Of a stretch of DNA of 47,516 nucleotides, positions 8,807 to 17,534 are shown piece after piece. The notes below the pieces were generated by a model. It saw only the letters and a list, made by a program, of their open reading frames with translations, had not been told where the DNA came from and searched no databases. Within the stretch, counting starts at the first letter, position 1, and each line of letters starts with the position of its first letter. The stretch is taken from contig JAFDZQ010000009.1 in NCBI GenBank assembly GCA_018266895.1, forward strand, positions 1-47,516. The letters run 5' to 3'. The translations under genes were made by a program, and so were the position numbers. This stretch comes from Bacteroidota bacterium (GTDB lineage: Bacteria > Bacteroidota > Ignavibacteria > Tepidaquicellales > Tepidaquicellaceae).

Positions 8807-10768
8807 ATGTGCGGAATTTGCGGAATTGTTTCGAAAAACAATAACATAGACTTTGAGATCATCCGGCGGATGAATGATGCATTATCTCACCGGGGACCTG
8901 ATGATGAAGGATTTCTTTCCTATAATTCGGAATCCGGGAAAATAAAAGAAGTCAGGAAAAACGATCTGAATTCTCCTGACAGTGGAATGAATGAATTTAA
9001 CCTTTATGCCGGGCACAGGCGCCTTTCGATCATTGATACTTCCGATTCAGGACATCAGCCGTTCAGGGATCAGTCCGGAAAATATTACCTGATTTATAAC
9101 GGCGAGATTTACAATTACATTGAGCTTAAAAAAACACTGACTGACAAAGGATACAAATTCAGTTCGCACACTGATACGGAAGTACTGCTGTATATGTACA
9201 TCGAATACGGAGAAAACTGTCTTCAGTATCTGAACGGGATGTGGTCTTTTGTTATTCTTGACACTGACAAAAACATTCTTTTCGGGTCGCGGGACAGATT
9301 CGGAGTAAAGCCGTTCTATTATTTCTTTGACAGAAATTTTTTTATTTTTTCATCCGAAATAAAATCTCTTATTCAAGCTCCACAGATAAGGAGAGAGATA
9401 AATGAAGGTGCGGCGTTTGATTACCTGACTATCGGAAGAATGACGGACACACAGTCAACTGTTTTTAAGAATGTTATCGAACTAAAGCCGTCTTCTTATT
9501 TTACACTGAATCTGAATAATTTTGCTTTGGACATTCGCGGATATTACAAGCTTGATTTTAATGAGGATTGGGAAAATTTTGATGAATCAAAATCTGAAAG
9601 TTACATCAGCGGAATCAGAAATAGAATTTTTGATGCTGTTGATCTTCGGCTGAGATCAGATGTGAAAGTTGGAACATGCCTGAGCGGAGGCGTTGACAGT
9701 TCATCGATAGTTTGTGTAATAAATTCTCTTCTGAGTGATCATAAGATCGAACAGGTCGGTGATCTGCAGAAAGTTTTTACATCTGCTTATCCTGACACTG
9801 CAATTGATGAAACAAACTGGGCATCAATGGTTGTGAATACTACAAAGTCAGAATGGTTCAGAACTTTCCCGAAATCCAATGAACTACTTGAAGATCTTGA
9901 AAAACTTGTTTACGCTCAGGATGTTCCGTTTGGATCCACTACTATTTACTCTCAGTACAGAGTAATGAAACTCGCATCTGAAAACGGCATTAAAGTACTT
10001 TTGGACGGACAGGGGGGTGATGAACTCTTTACGGGGTATGTTTATTTTTTAAGACCGTTTTATAATGAAATGATAAAGAATAAGGATATAAGTTCTCTGA
10101 TAAATGAATTCAGAAATACAGATAACTCGCCCGTCAGTAAAAAAGAACTCATAAAAGGAATGTTAATGAGTTTTGCAAAATTATCCCTGCCGATTTCGCT
10201 GAAGCGAAAATTATTTGATCTTAAAGTAAAAGAAAATTCATATCTTAACAGGGATTTTTATGCAGAACATCTTTCGAGATTGGAGTCAGGAAGATTCATA
10301 GAACATACAGGTCTCAATCATGCTCTTTACGAACAGTTCACAAAGACAAGTCTCACTGAATTATTAAAATATGAAGACAGAAACTCTATGAACTTTTCCA
10401 TTGAAGCAAGGACTCCATTTGCGGATGACATAAATTTAATTGAATATGTTTTCGGAATCCCCTCATCATATAAAATCAGAAACGGCTGGACAAAATACCT
10501 GCTGAGAGAATCGATGAAAGGAATTATTCCCGAACCGATCAGGCAGAGAACGGATAAGCTGGGTTTCGCGACTCCGGAATATCACTGGCTCAATGATATT
10601 AAAGGTGATCTGAAAGAATATTTCAATTCAGGACTTGACCCGTATTTTTCTGCATCTGATATTTTAAAAAACTGGGATACTGTTTTTACAAATCAGAGCA
10701 AAAGCGGATTCACTGAGATATGGAAATTCATTAACTTCGCAATCTGGAAAAAAGTATATAATTTGTGA
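8807..10768 (+). CDS. asnB: Asparagine synthase-type glutamine amidotransferase
   Basis: A 653-residue two-domain enzyme. The N-terminal class II amidotransferase domain starts MCGICGIVS with the catalytic Cys2, followed by HRGPDDEG and AGHRRLSIIDTS. The synthetase domain has the PP-loop SGGVDSS at residues 293-299 and the late motifs EARTPFADDINLIEYVFGIP and RQRTDKLGFATPEYHW. About 25 extra residues lie between DDEG and GHRRLS compared with a typical asparagine synthetase. Sitting between glycosyltransferases, it more likely amidates a sugar acid of the surface polysaccharide than makes free asparagine, though both are possible. It begins 3 bases after the previous stop and ends 1 base before the next gene. 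Confidence 0.88.
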   Translation: MCGICGIVSKNNNIDFEIIRRMNDALSHRGPDDEGFLSYNSESGKIKEVRKNDLNSPDSGMNEFNLYAGHRRLSIIDTSDSGHQPFRDQSGKYYLIYNGEIYNYIELKKTLTDKGYKFSSHTDTEVLLYMYIEYGENCLQYLNGMWSFVILDTDKNILFGSRDRFGVKPFYYFFDRNFFIFSSEIKSLIQAPQIRREINEGAAFDYLTIGRMTDTQSTVFKNVIELKPSSYFTLNLNNFALDIRGYYKLDFNEDWENFDESKSESYISGIRNRIFDAVDLRLRSDVKVGTCLSGGVDSSSIVCVINSLLSDHKIEQVGDLQKVFTSAYPDTAIDETNWASMVVNTTKSEWFRTFPKSNELLEDLEKLVYAQDVPFGSTTIYSQYRVMKLASENGIKVLLDGQGGDELFTGYVYFLRPFYNEMIKNKDISSLINEFRNTDNSPVSKKELIKGMLMSFAKLSLPISLKRKLFDLKVKENSYLNRDFYAEHLSRLESGRFIEHTGLNHALYEQFTKTSLTELLKYEDRNSMNFSIEARTPFADDINLIEYVFGIPSSYKIRNGWTKYLLRESMKGIIPEPIRQRTDKLGFATPEYHWLNDIKGDLKEYFNSGLDPYFSASDILKNWDTVFTNQSKSGFTEIWKFINFAIWKKVYNL

Positions 10769-10769
10769 T

Positions 10770-11870
10770 ATGCCAAAAGCAGTTCTGATAACTTCACATT
10801 TCCGGGATTCAAAAAGAAAAGCCGGCTTTCATAACATAGCTGATGCACTTCTGAAAAAAAATTACGAGGTTCTTTTTTTAACCGGCAATGCAAGTTACAT
10901 TCATCACCTTAAAGGAGACTACCGGGCGGAGCTTATAAACAGATCCCCGCTGAACAAATTAATAAATGATCCGGGAAACCTGAAACGTTTTATCAGATTC
11001 ACAACTCTGCATCCCGTTAATTATAAAAACTCCGTACTCAATAAAATATTCCTGCCGTCTGTAAAGAATTACGGTAAAGCACTGGAAGGATATGATGAAC
11101 TTAGTGAATATATCATGGACTCGGATATATTTGTATTTGAAAGTTTTCCCGGGCTTCTCTGGTTTGATCATTTTAAAAAGCTGAATCCGGATGCAAAATT
11201 TGTTTACAGAGTATCGGATGATATGCGGCAGTTAAAAAAGCATCCCTACATTATTGAACATGAGAATAGAATCATTAAAAAATTTGATCTGATATCCGTA
11301 CCTTCGGAATATTTTCTGAAATTGTTTCCTGAAGGAAACGTGAAACTTCACCATCACGGTATTGCGAAAGAACTCTTTGATGCTGCATCCGAAGATCCGT
11401 ATAAAAATTCAGGTAAGTTTAAATTCGTATTCACCGGCAATGCGTATCTGGATAAAGATTTTTTAAGAATTGCTCATGAGGTATCTCCTGATGATGAATT
11501 TCACATACTTGGACCTTTTAAGGAAAACAGGAATAATCCCAAAATTATTTATCACGGTGAAATGGATTTTCAAAAAACAATTCCCTACATTAAATTTGCA
11601 GATGCGGGGCTTCATACGCTTGAATACACAAAAGGAGCGGAATCCTTTTCGGACAGTCTGAAAGTAATTCAGTATACATACTGCAGACTGCCGGTAATTG
11701 CTCCCGTATTCATTAAGAGCTCAAGAAATAATTTTATTTATTACCTGCCTGATGATAAAGAAAGCATTAAGATAGCTATCGAAAATGCAAAGAAATATGA
11801 CAGAAGCAAAACTGATCTCACCGGAATTCATACATGGGATGAATTAGCGGATAAAATATTAAATGAATAA
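10770..11870 (+). CDS. GumK-like glycosyltransferase
   Basis: A 366-residue GT-B-like enzyme. The N-terminus (ITSHFRDSKRKAGFHNIADALLKKNYEVLFLTG) resembles the N-terminal domain of GumK, the xanthan glucuronosyltransferase, with the RK..FH..A pattern. A central YRVSDDMRQLKKHP acidic motif and VPSEYFLKLFP follow. The C-terminal half has the donor-site-like TKGAESFSDSLKVIQYTYC region. A glucuronosyltransferase role would fit an adjacent amidotransferase that could amidate a uronic acid; that link is inference. The gene is 1 base from asnB and 6 bases from nadD. Confidence 0.7.
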   Translation: MPKAVLITSHFRDSKRKAGFHNIADALLKKNYEVLFLTGNASYIHHLKGDYRAELINRSPLNKLINDPGNLKRFIRFTTLHPVNYKNSVLNKIFLPSVKNYGKALEGYDELSEYIMDSDIFVFESFPGLLWFDHFKKLNPDAKFVYRVSDDMRQLKKHPYIIEHENRIIKKFDLISVPSEYFLKLFPEGNVKLHHHGIAKELFDAASEDPYKNSGKFKFVFTGNAYLDKDFLRIAHEVSPDDEFHILGPFKENRNNPKIIYHGEMDFQKTIPYIKFADAGLHTLEYTKGAESFSDSLKVIQYTYCRLPVIAPVFIKSSRNNFIYYLPDDKESIKIAIENAKKYDRSKTDLTGIHTWDELADKILNE

Positions 11871-11876
11871 TTAACT

Positions 11877-12461
11877 TTGAAAAAGTACGGAATATTCGGA
11901 GGAACATTCAATCCTCCTCACATAGCGCATTCTATAGTTGCTGACAATGTCAGGCAGCAGCTGAATCTTGATAAGATCATATTCATTCCTTCCGGAAATC
12001 CTCCCCTGAAAGAGTCTTTTCCCGCTGAGCACAGACTGGCTATGGCAAAGCTTGCATTCGGGAATGACAGGAATTTTGAAGTAAGCGAAATAGAAATTGA
12101 AGACTTAAAGGAAAAATCTTATACTGTTAACACTCTCAGAAAGCTCAGGGAAATATACAAAGACGATGAATCTGAATTGTACCTTATAATTGGAATGGAT
12201 AATCTGATCGATCTTCCGAACTGGAAAGATCCGGAAAAATTATTTGAACTTGCAAAGATCGTAGTAATAAACCGTCCCGGAAACGATAAACACAGTGCAA
12301 GAAAGGATTTCAGGGAAAAAGTTATTTTTGCGGATGTTCCTGATCTTGAAATTTCCTCAAGAATGATCCGTAGAAACATTTCAGAGGGAAGATCGGTAAA
12401 ATATCTTGTCTGCGATGCAGTGGAGGAATACATTAAAAAGAATGGTCTTTACAAAGTATGA
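11877..12461 (+). CDS. nadD: Nicotinate-nucleotide adenylyltransferase
   Basis: A 194-residue enzyme that adenylylates nicotinate mononucleotide in NAD synthesis. The nucleotidyltransferase signature GIFGGTFNPPHIAHSIVA lies at residues 5-22, with the PPHxAH version of the HxGH motif. The SSRMIRRNISEGRSVKYLV motif (the ISSTxIR equivalent) lies near 160-178. Length matches the family. The start is TTG at 11877, 6 bases after the previous gene. This housekeeping gene at the end of a polysaccharide run is probably a chance operon partner. Confidence 0.93.
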   Translation: MKKYGIFGGTFNPPHIAHSIVADNVRQQLNLDKIIFIPSGNPPLKESFPAEHRLAMAKLAFGNDRNFEVSEIEIEDLKEKSYTVNTLRKLREIYKDDESELYLIIGMDNLIDLPNWKDPEKLFELAKIVVINRPGNDKHSARKDFREKVIFADVPDLEISSRMIRRNISEGRSVKYLVCDAVEEYIKKNGLYKV

Positions 12462-12592
12462 TCACCAATAAAATCCCGTGAGTATAAATGAAAGTTCTTA
12501 TTTCTTTTCACTCAAAACATAAATTTATTATTCATAAATTACAAATAGCATAATCAAATTCTATAATTAATTAAAAAACAAAGAACAAAATT

Positions 12593-13363
12593 ATGGATGA
12601 AGAAAAAAATCTTCCGCAAAGTCCGGAACTGCAAACTTCGGGGCAATACGAACAGCTTTCAAACGCTGACGCAATGTCGGGAATTTTCACCGAACCCGGC
12701 GAGACATATGAAACAATAGCAAATACTCCGAAAAAAAATTATTGGATTTTTCCGGTGCTTATTTCAGTAGTAATCGGACTTATTTCTACTTTTCTTTTTA
12801 TGCAGGACGCCGAACTTGTCAGCAAAACAATGGAAAAGCAGAAGGAGAAAATGCGCGAGAAGTTTCAGGAAAGCGTGAAGCAGGGAAAAATGACACAGGA
12901 AGATTCAGAGAAAGCGATGGAAAGCATGAATCCTAAAGGGATGATGTTCAAGGTATTCGGCTTCGGGGGAGCAATTATAGGACCATTTGTCATTCTTTTA
13001 CTGTTAAGTGTCTTTTATCTGATAGCACTGAAAATTATGAAAGCTCAGTTTGATTTTATGAACATATTAAATGTTGTCGGACTGGCAATGCTCATAAGCG
13101 GCATCGGTAATATAATCGCTGTAGTTATTTCCATTTTGAAAGGGAATCTGACATCTGTGGGACCGGGTCTGTTATTCAGTGAAGAGTCAGCCGGGCAGAA
13201 AGTGTATACGATGCTGACTAAAATTGATCTTTTCTCGATCTGGTTTTATGCTGTCATAGCGATCGGATTGAGCAAGATCGCCAGAGTAAGCATTGCAAAA
13301 ACAGCGTCTGTCGTCTTCGGATTATGGATAGTTTATATATTAGTATCTTCTTTCTTATTTTAA
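12593..13363 (+). CDS. Yip1-family membrane protein
   Basis: A 256-residue protein with a soluble N-terminal part. A SGIFTEPGETYETIANTPKKNYWIFPVLIS segment is the typical entry to a Yip1 domain. It continues with about five hydrophobic helices, and a charged coiled stretch (EKQKEKMREKFQESVKQGKM) lies between the first and second. Bacterial Yip1-domain proteins have no established biochemical role. It lies directly before the M48 protease, whose probable TTG start is 14 bases after this stop, so the two are probably coexpressed. Confidence 0.8.
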   Translation: MDEEKNLPQSPELQTSGQYEQLSNADAMSGIFTEPGETYETIANTPKKNYWIFPVLISVVIGLISTFLFMQDAELVSKTMEKQKEKMREKFQESVKQGKMTQEDSEKAMESMNPKGMMFKVFGFGGAIIGPFVILLLLSVFYLIALKIMKAQFDFMNILNVVGLAMLISGIGNIIAVVISILKGNLTSVGPGLLFSEESAGQKVYTMLTKIDLFSIWFYAVIAIGLSKIARVSIAKTASVVFGLWIVYILVSSFLF

Positions 13364-13377
13364 AAGACAGGGACATA

Positions 13378-14529
13378 TTGGAAACAACAGAATCCACGCA
13401 AAACAGTAAAAGCGAATTCACTGGCAGTGATAAATCTTCTCATGCAAAGAAATATGCAAAGACAAATCAGTTATTTTCATTAGTTGAAACCATAATTTTT
13501 TTTGCTGTTATAATAATCCTTTTATTCACGGGACTTTCAAAAAAGATCGAAACGGCTGCTTTCGGATTTACTTCAAATGATTATATAGCTTTGCTGATAT
13601 TTATCGGAATCATCTCAATAGCCGAAGGTATAATTTCATTTCCTCTCGGATTTTATACGGATTACATACTTGAGCACAAATACGGTTTATCCAATCAAAC
13701 GCTGAAAGTATATTTCACGGAGAAGCTGAAGGGATTATTGCTGGGATTAATACTAGGAGTGCCGCTGATGTTCGCATTTTTTTACATACTTCGTTCATCC
13801 GGAAACAGCTGGTGGATAGTGCTCGGAGCTTTTATGTTTTTTGTATCATTAATAATCGGAAGAATTGCTCCAACTTTGATAATGCCTTTATTTTATAAAT
13901 TCAAGCCGATCGAAAACGAGAATCTGAAGGAAAAAATAATGGCTCTCTGTCAGAAGACAGGTGTGAAGATACAGGGAATATTCACTTTTGACATGAGCAA
14001 AAACACTAAGAAAGCCAATGCCGCCTTTACAGGTATTGGAAAGTCAAAACGAATAATTCTTGGAGATACTCTCATAAACAATTTTTCAGATAGCGAGATT
14101 GAGACTGTTTTCGCTCACGAAATGGGTCATTACACTAAGAAGCACATATTAAAGCTGATGACAGTTTCCGCACTGATTTCATTTACGGGTCTTTTCATTA
14201 CAGCGAAACTGTATGAGGCATCACTGCCTTATTTTAATTTTCAAAGCATATCTCAGATTTCCGCGCTGCCTTTGCTGTTCCTTTATCTAAGTTTATACGG
14301 ACTCATCACCACACCGCTTTCAAACATACTGTCAAGAAAGTACGAATGGGAAGCGGATACTTATGCTTTACAAATTACAAAGGATAAAGACTCATTCATA
14401 TCTTCAATGGAAAAGCTTGCGGATCAGAATTTATCCGACAAGACTCCAAACAGAATCATAGAGTTTTTGTTTCATTCCCATCCATCGATAGGGAAAAGAA
14501 TCCAGTTCGCCAGGGATTTTAAGCTTTAA
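13378..14529 (+). CDS. M48-family membrane zinc protease, Ste24/HtpX-like
   Basis: An integral membrane zinc metalloprotease. From the TTG at 13378 it is 383 residues. The zinc site AHEMGHYTKKH gives His247 and His251, and the third ligand is the Glu325 region in EWEADTYAL. This is the Ste24/CAAX-protease arrangement, with an N-terminal helix bundle (EGIISFPLGFYTDYILEHKYGLSNQT). An ATG at 13324 would extend it by 18 residues, but it lies inside the Yip1 gene. The TTG preceded by AGACAGGGAC is preferred. A role in membrane-protein quality control or lipoprotein processing is plausible; the bacterial function is not defined. Confidence 0.88.
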   Translation: METTESTQNSKSEFTGSDKSSHAKKYAKTNQLFSLVETIIFFAVIIILLFTGLSKKIETAAFGFTSNDYIALLIFIGIISIAEGIISFPLGFYTDYILEHKYGLSNQTLKVYFTEKLKGLLLGLILGVPLMFAFFYILRSSGNSWWIVLGAFMFFVSLIIGRIAPTLIMPLFYKFKPIENENLKEKIMALCQKTGVKIQGIFTFDMSKNTKKANAAFTGIGKSKRIILGDTLINNFSDSEIETVFAHEMGHYTKKHILKLMTVSALISFTGLFITAKLYEASLPYFNFQSISQISALPLLFLYLSLYGLITTPLSNILSRKYEWEADTYALQITKDKDSFISSMEKLADQNLSDKTPNRIIEFLFHSHPSIGKRIQFARDFKL

Positions 14530-14675
14530 AACGGATAAAATTTCAGGATTAACGCGCATTGTTACAAATTTTAAATTGCATATTGAATTCCGGAAAGTGT
14601 ATAAGCAGATGAATTAAAGAATAAATACAGATTAGAGACATTTCTTAAAAAAGTCCTCAATATATTTAACAATTC

Positions 14676-14707
14676 ATTGATTGTTATTTCTGATAATGTT
14701 ATCTTTG
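14676..14707 (+). promoter_or_regulatory. Bacteroidota-type promoter of rplM-rpsI
   Basis: TATCTTTG at 14700-14707 is an exact match to the Bacteroidota minus-7 box TAnnTTTG. ATTG at 14676-14679 lies 20 bases upstream, in the expected place for the minus-33 TTTG/TTG. Transcription would begin near 14712-14716, giving a leader of only about 12 bases before the rplM ATG. No Shine-Dalgarno is present. Confidence 0.6.
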
Positions 14708-14726
14708 TAGCTTACCATAAAAAATT

Positions 14727-15182
14727 ATGAAAGCTGGAATAAAGAAAACAAATAAAGTTACAAAATTTGCAACGGCCGGAGAAAATCCCCACAAATGGCA
14801 TATTGTTGATGCAAACGGAAAAATCCTCGGAAGAATTGCAAGTGAAATTGCAAAAAGAATAAGAGGAAAATACAATCCTCAGTACACTCCGAATGCAGAT
14901 ACAGGCGACTGGGTAGTCGTAATAAACGCAGAAAAAGTAAAATTAACGGGAAAAAGAGCGGATCAGAAAGAATACTTCACATATTCCGGATATCCTGGCG
15001 GACAGAAAAAAAGAACATTCAATGAAATGATAGAAAAACATCCTGACAGAGTAATAACGCTTGCAGTTAAAAGAATGCTTCCCAAAACCAGACTCGGAAA
15101 TAAGCTAATTAATAAGCTGAAAGTTTACAAAGGCGAGGAACATCCTCATTCAGCACAGAATCCTGCAGTTCTGGAAGTTTAA
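14727..15182 (+). CDS. rplM: 50S ribosomal protein L13
   Basis: A 151-residue ribosomal protein. The sequence HIVDANGKILGRIASEIAKRIRGK near residues 24-47 and RMLPKTRLGNKLINKLKVY near 117-135 are clear L13 hallmarks. The C-terminus reads HPHSAQNPAVLEV. It starts about 5-10 residues before the canonical domain. It is followed 33 bases later by rpsI, the conserved L13-S9 pair. Its upstream region carries a good TAnnTTTG promoter. Confidence 0.98.
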   Translation: MKAGIKKTNKVTKFATAGENPHKWHIVDANGKILGRIASEIAKRIRGKYNPQYTPNADTGDWVVVINAEKVKLTGKRADQKEYFTYSGYPGGQKKRTFNEMIEKHPDRVITLAVKRMLPKTRLGNKLINKLKVYKGEEHPHSAQNPAVLEV

Positions 15183-15215
15183 TCTAAAAAGTAATATTTA
15201 AATTTAAATATAGTT

Positions 15216-15608
15216 ATGAGTACAAATTCGACTCTTAAAGTCGGCAGAAGAAAGACATCAACTGCAAGAGTGATCCTTACAACAGGCAAAGGCACGATTA
15301 AAATCAATAACAAGGATGCAAAAGATTATTTCAGGACGGAAAATCTTTTTCAGGAAGTGTTATTGCCGCTGAAAATTACGAATACACTCGGGATATATGA
15401 CATAGACGTTAATGTAAGAGGCGGAGGATTTACGGGTCAGGCAGGCGCAATCAGTCTGGGAATTTCAAGAGCATTGGTAGAGAATAATGCGGAGCTGAAA
15501 AGTTCGCTCAGAAAAGAAGGACTTATGACAAGAGATCCGAGGGCAGTTGAAAGAAAGAAATGCGGACAGCCGAAAGCAAGAAAGAAATTCCAGTTCTCAA
15601 AGAGATAA
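15216..15608 (+). CDS. rpsI: 30S ribosomal protein S9
   Basis: A 130-residue ribosomal protein of normal length. The N-terminus VGRRKTSTARV, the central VRGGGFTGQAGAISLGISRAL, and the basic C-terminal tail RDPRAVERKKCGQPKARKKFQFSKR all match S9. The final Lys-Arg end is the family's tRNA-contacting tail. It is cotranscribed with rplM. No terminator hairpin is obvious in the 272 bases that follow. Confidence 0.98.
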   Translation: MSTNSTLKVGRRKTSTARVILTTGKGTIKINNKDAKDYFRTENLFQEVLLPLKITNTLGIYDIDVNVRGGGFTGQAGAISLGISRALVENNAELKSSLRKEGLMTRDPRAVERKKCGQPKARKKFQFSKR

Positions 15609-15867
15609 TTTCCGTTTAAAGGAATTCAGAAGTTTTAACAAACATATTTTAAAAATACATATTTCCGGATTTTGTTTTACCTGTGTCTTTTCATAATCTG
15701 AAGAGATGTTAAACAAAAGATGAAGGGAATAGAAGAAAAAACAAAAGTCATATCTTTACACTGATAAAATTGTCCGATTATATTTCACTTGACCCTAAAA
15801 GTCGTTTGAGATCATTTCAGAAACAGGCAAATATCAAAATCAAAAGATTGGCTTTCTAAAAAAGATT

Positions 15868-15883
15868 AGGAGGATAAATCTTG
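15868..15883 (+). promoter_or_regulatory. Perfect Shine-Dalgarno before the rpsB TTG start
   Basis: AGGAGG occupies 15868-15873 and is followed 7 bases later by the TTG start of rpsB at 15881. This is the full anti-Shine-Dalgarno complement with ideal spacing. I checked the other start regions in the window. Nearly all have none (for example AAAAAATTATG before rplM), and the next best are only GGAG or AAGGA. Confidence 0.8.
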
Positions 15884-16621
15884 CCAAAAGTACAAATCGA
15901 AGACCTGTTGTTAGCGGGTTCGCATTTCGGACATCTTACGAGAAGATGGGATCCGAAGATGAGAAAATACATTTTCATGGAGCGGAACGGGATCCACATA
16001 ATAGATCTTAAAAAAACTCTTCAGTTACTTGAAGACACCTGCAATTCAATCACCAAAATTTCCAATGAAGGGAAGAAAATTCTTTTCGTCGGGACCAAAA
16101 AACAGGCTAAGCAGATAATCAAGGATCAGGCGGAGAAATGCGATGCATTTTATGTTTCCGAAAGATGGCTCGGAGGAATGCTTACAAACTTCAACACTGT
16201 AAGAAAGAGCATTAAAAAGCTCACAAACATACAGAAGATGGAGACTGACGGTACAATCGATAAATTTGTAAAAAAGGAAAGACTGATTTTATCAAGAGAC
16301 AAGGAAAAACTTGAAAAGGTGCTGAATGGAATTGTCAGCATGACGAGGCTTCCGGGTGCTATATTTGTGGTTGACATTAAAAAGGAACACATTGCCATCA
16401 GCGAAGCGAAGAAACTGAATATACCGGTTTATGCGATAGTTGATACAAACTGCGATCCTGACCTTGTTGATTATCCGATCCCTGCAAATGACGATGCAGT
16501 TAAATCAATTGAAATTATAACCAGGGCAATTGCTGACGCTGTGATAGAAGGAAATCAGATGGCAAAAATAAAATCTGAAGACGAATCAGAAGAAATGAAA
16601 GAAAAACTCGAGCAACAATAA
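15881..16621 (+). CDS. rpsB: 30S ribosomal protein S2
   Basis: A 246-residue protein. [35 protein letters not shown] near the N-terminus, [17 protein letters not shown] near 92-108 and [29 protein letters not shown] near 182-210 identify S2. An acidic tail ([12 protein letters not shown]) ends it. The start is TTG with a perfect AGGAGG upstream. It leads the conserved rpsB-tsf-pyrH-frr cluster. The 272-base upstream region contains TATCTTTA at 15751-15758, close to the TAnnTTTG box but without a clear minus-33 partner. If used, it would give a leader of roughly 115 bases. Confidence 0.97.
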   Translation: MPKVQIEDLLLAGSHFGHLTRRWDPKMRKYIFMERNGIHIIDLKKTLQLLEDTCNSITKISNEGKKILFVGTKKQAKQIIKDQAEKCDAFYVSERWLGGMLTNFNTVRKSIKKLTNIQKMETDGTIDKFVKKERLILSRDKEKLEKVLNGIVSMTRLPGAIFVVDIKKEHIAISEAKKLNIPVYAIVDTNCDPDLVDYPIPANDDAVKSIEIITRAIADAVIEGNQMAKIKSEDESEEMKEKLEQQ

Positions 16622-16647
16622 ATTAACAAAACCCAAAATTCAGGAAA

Positions 16648-17511
16648 ATGGAAATAACATTAGATCTAATAAAATCATTAAGAAGTAAAACAGGTGCCGG
16701 GATAAACGACTGCAAAAAGGCACTCGAAGAGGCATCAGGCGACATCGAAAAAGCTATTGAGCTTTTAAGAAAAAAAGGCGCTGCCATGGCTGTAAAAAGA
16801 GCGGATAAAATTGCAAATGAAGGCGCTATAAAGTCAGCCATTTCGGAAGATTTGAAATCAGGAGTAATCATTGAAGTAAACTGTGAAACGGATTTTGTTT
16901 CGAAAGGCGATGAGTTTCAGAAGTTTGCCGAAGATATTGCAAAGACAGCTCTGACAGCCGGCACTGATGATACGGAAAAAGTGCTTTCATCAAAAGCATC
17001 AAACGGACTTACAGTTAAGGAAAACATTGATTCAATAATGGGTAAAGTCGGTGAAAGAACCGAGCTTAAACGCATTAAAATGGTAAAAGCCGGAGACGGA
17101 TTTATTGCTGACTACATTCATTTCGGAAGCAAGCTCGGCGCTCTTGTCGGGATGAAAGGAAAAGCCGATGAAGATTCCGTGAAACTCGGGAAGAGCATTG
17201 CAATGCAGGTCGTGGCAATGAATCCGCGGTCAATTGACAGAAGCGGAATTCCTGCGGAAGTAATCGAAAAGGAAAAAGATATTTACAGAACAATTGCAAA
17301 AAATGAGAATAAACCGGAAAAGATAACAGAAACAATTGTGAACAATAAAGTCGAAAGATTTTATCAGGACAACTGTCTTACTGAACAGGAATACATAAAT
17401 GAATCCGGAAAGTCCATTAAAGATCTGATTGCGGAATTCAACAAAAAAAACGGCAACACTATTGAAATCACTTCAATGGTCAGATTTCAGCTTGGTGAAG
17501 AGAATAAATAA
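16648..17511 (+). CDS. tsf: Elongation factor Ts
   Basis: A 287-residue nucleotide-exchange factor for EF-Tu. The N-terminal UBA-like domain ([21 protein letters not shown]), the dimerization core ([21 protein letters not shown]) and the C-terminal [18 protein letters not shown] segment are typical. Length matches the family. It lies 26 bases after rpsB. The weak CAGGA ahead of its ATG is too close to be an effective Shine-Dalgarno. Confidence 0.97.
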   Translation: MEITLDLIKSLRSKTGAGINDCKKALEEASGDIEKAIELLRKKGAAMAVKRADKIANEGAIKSAISEDLKSGVIIEVNCETDFVSKGDEFQKFAEDIAKTALTAGTDDTEKVLSSKASNGLTVKENIDSIMGKVGERTELKRIKMVKAGDGFIADYIHFGSKLGALVGMKGKADEDSVKLGKSIAMQVVAMNPRSIDRSGIPAEVIEKEKDIYRTIAKNENKPEKITETIVNNKVERFYQDNCLTEQEYINESGKSIKDLIAEFNKKNGNTIEITSMVRFQLGEENK

Positions 17512-17534
17512 TACAAACCACTAATAATTATTAT

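Noticed and set aside
13324..13377. ATG start for the M48 protease
   Set aside because: It lies inside the Yip1 gene and adds an 18-residue hydrophobic leader unlike the family. The TTG at 13378, with an AGGG upstream, is more plausible.
15609..15880. Known riboswitch before rpsB
   Set aside because: No recognisable riboswitch core was seen; only a possible leader and an SD can be supported.
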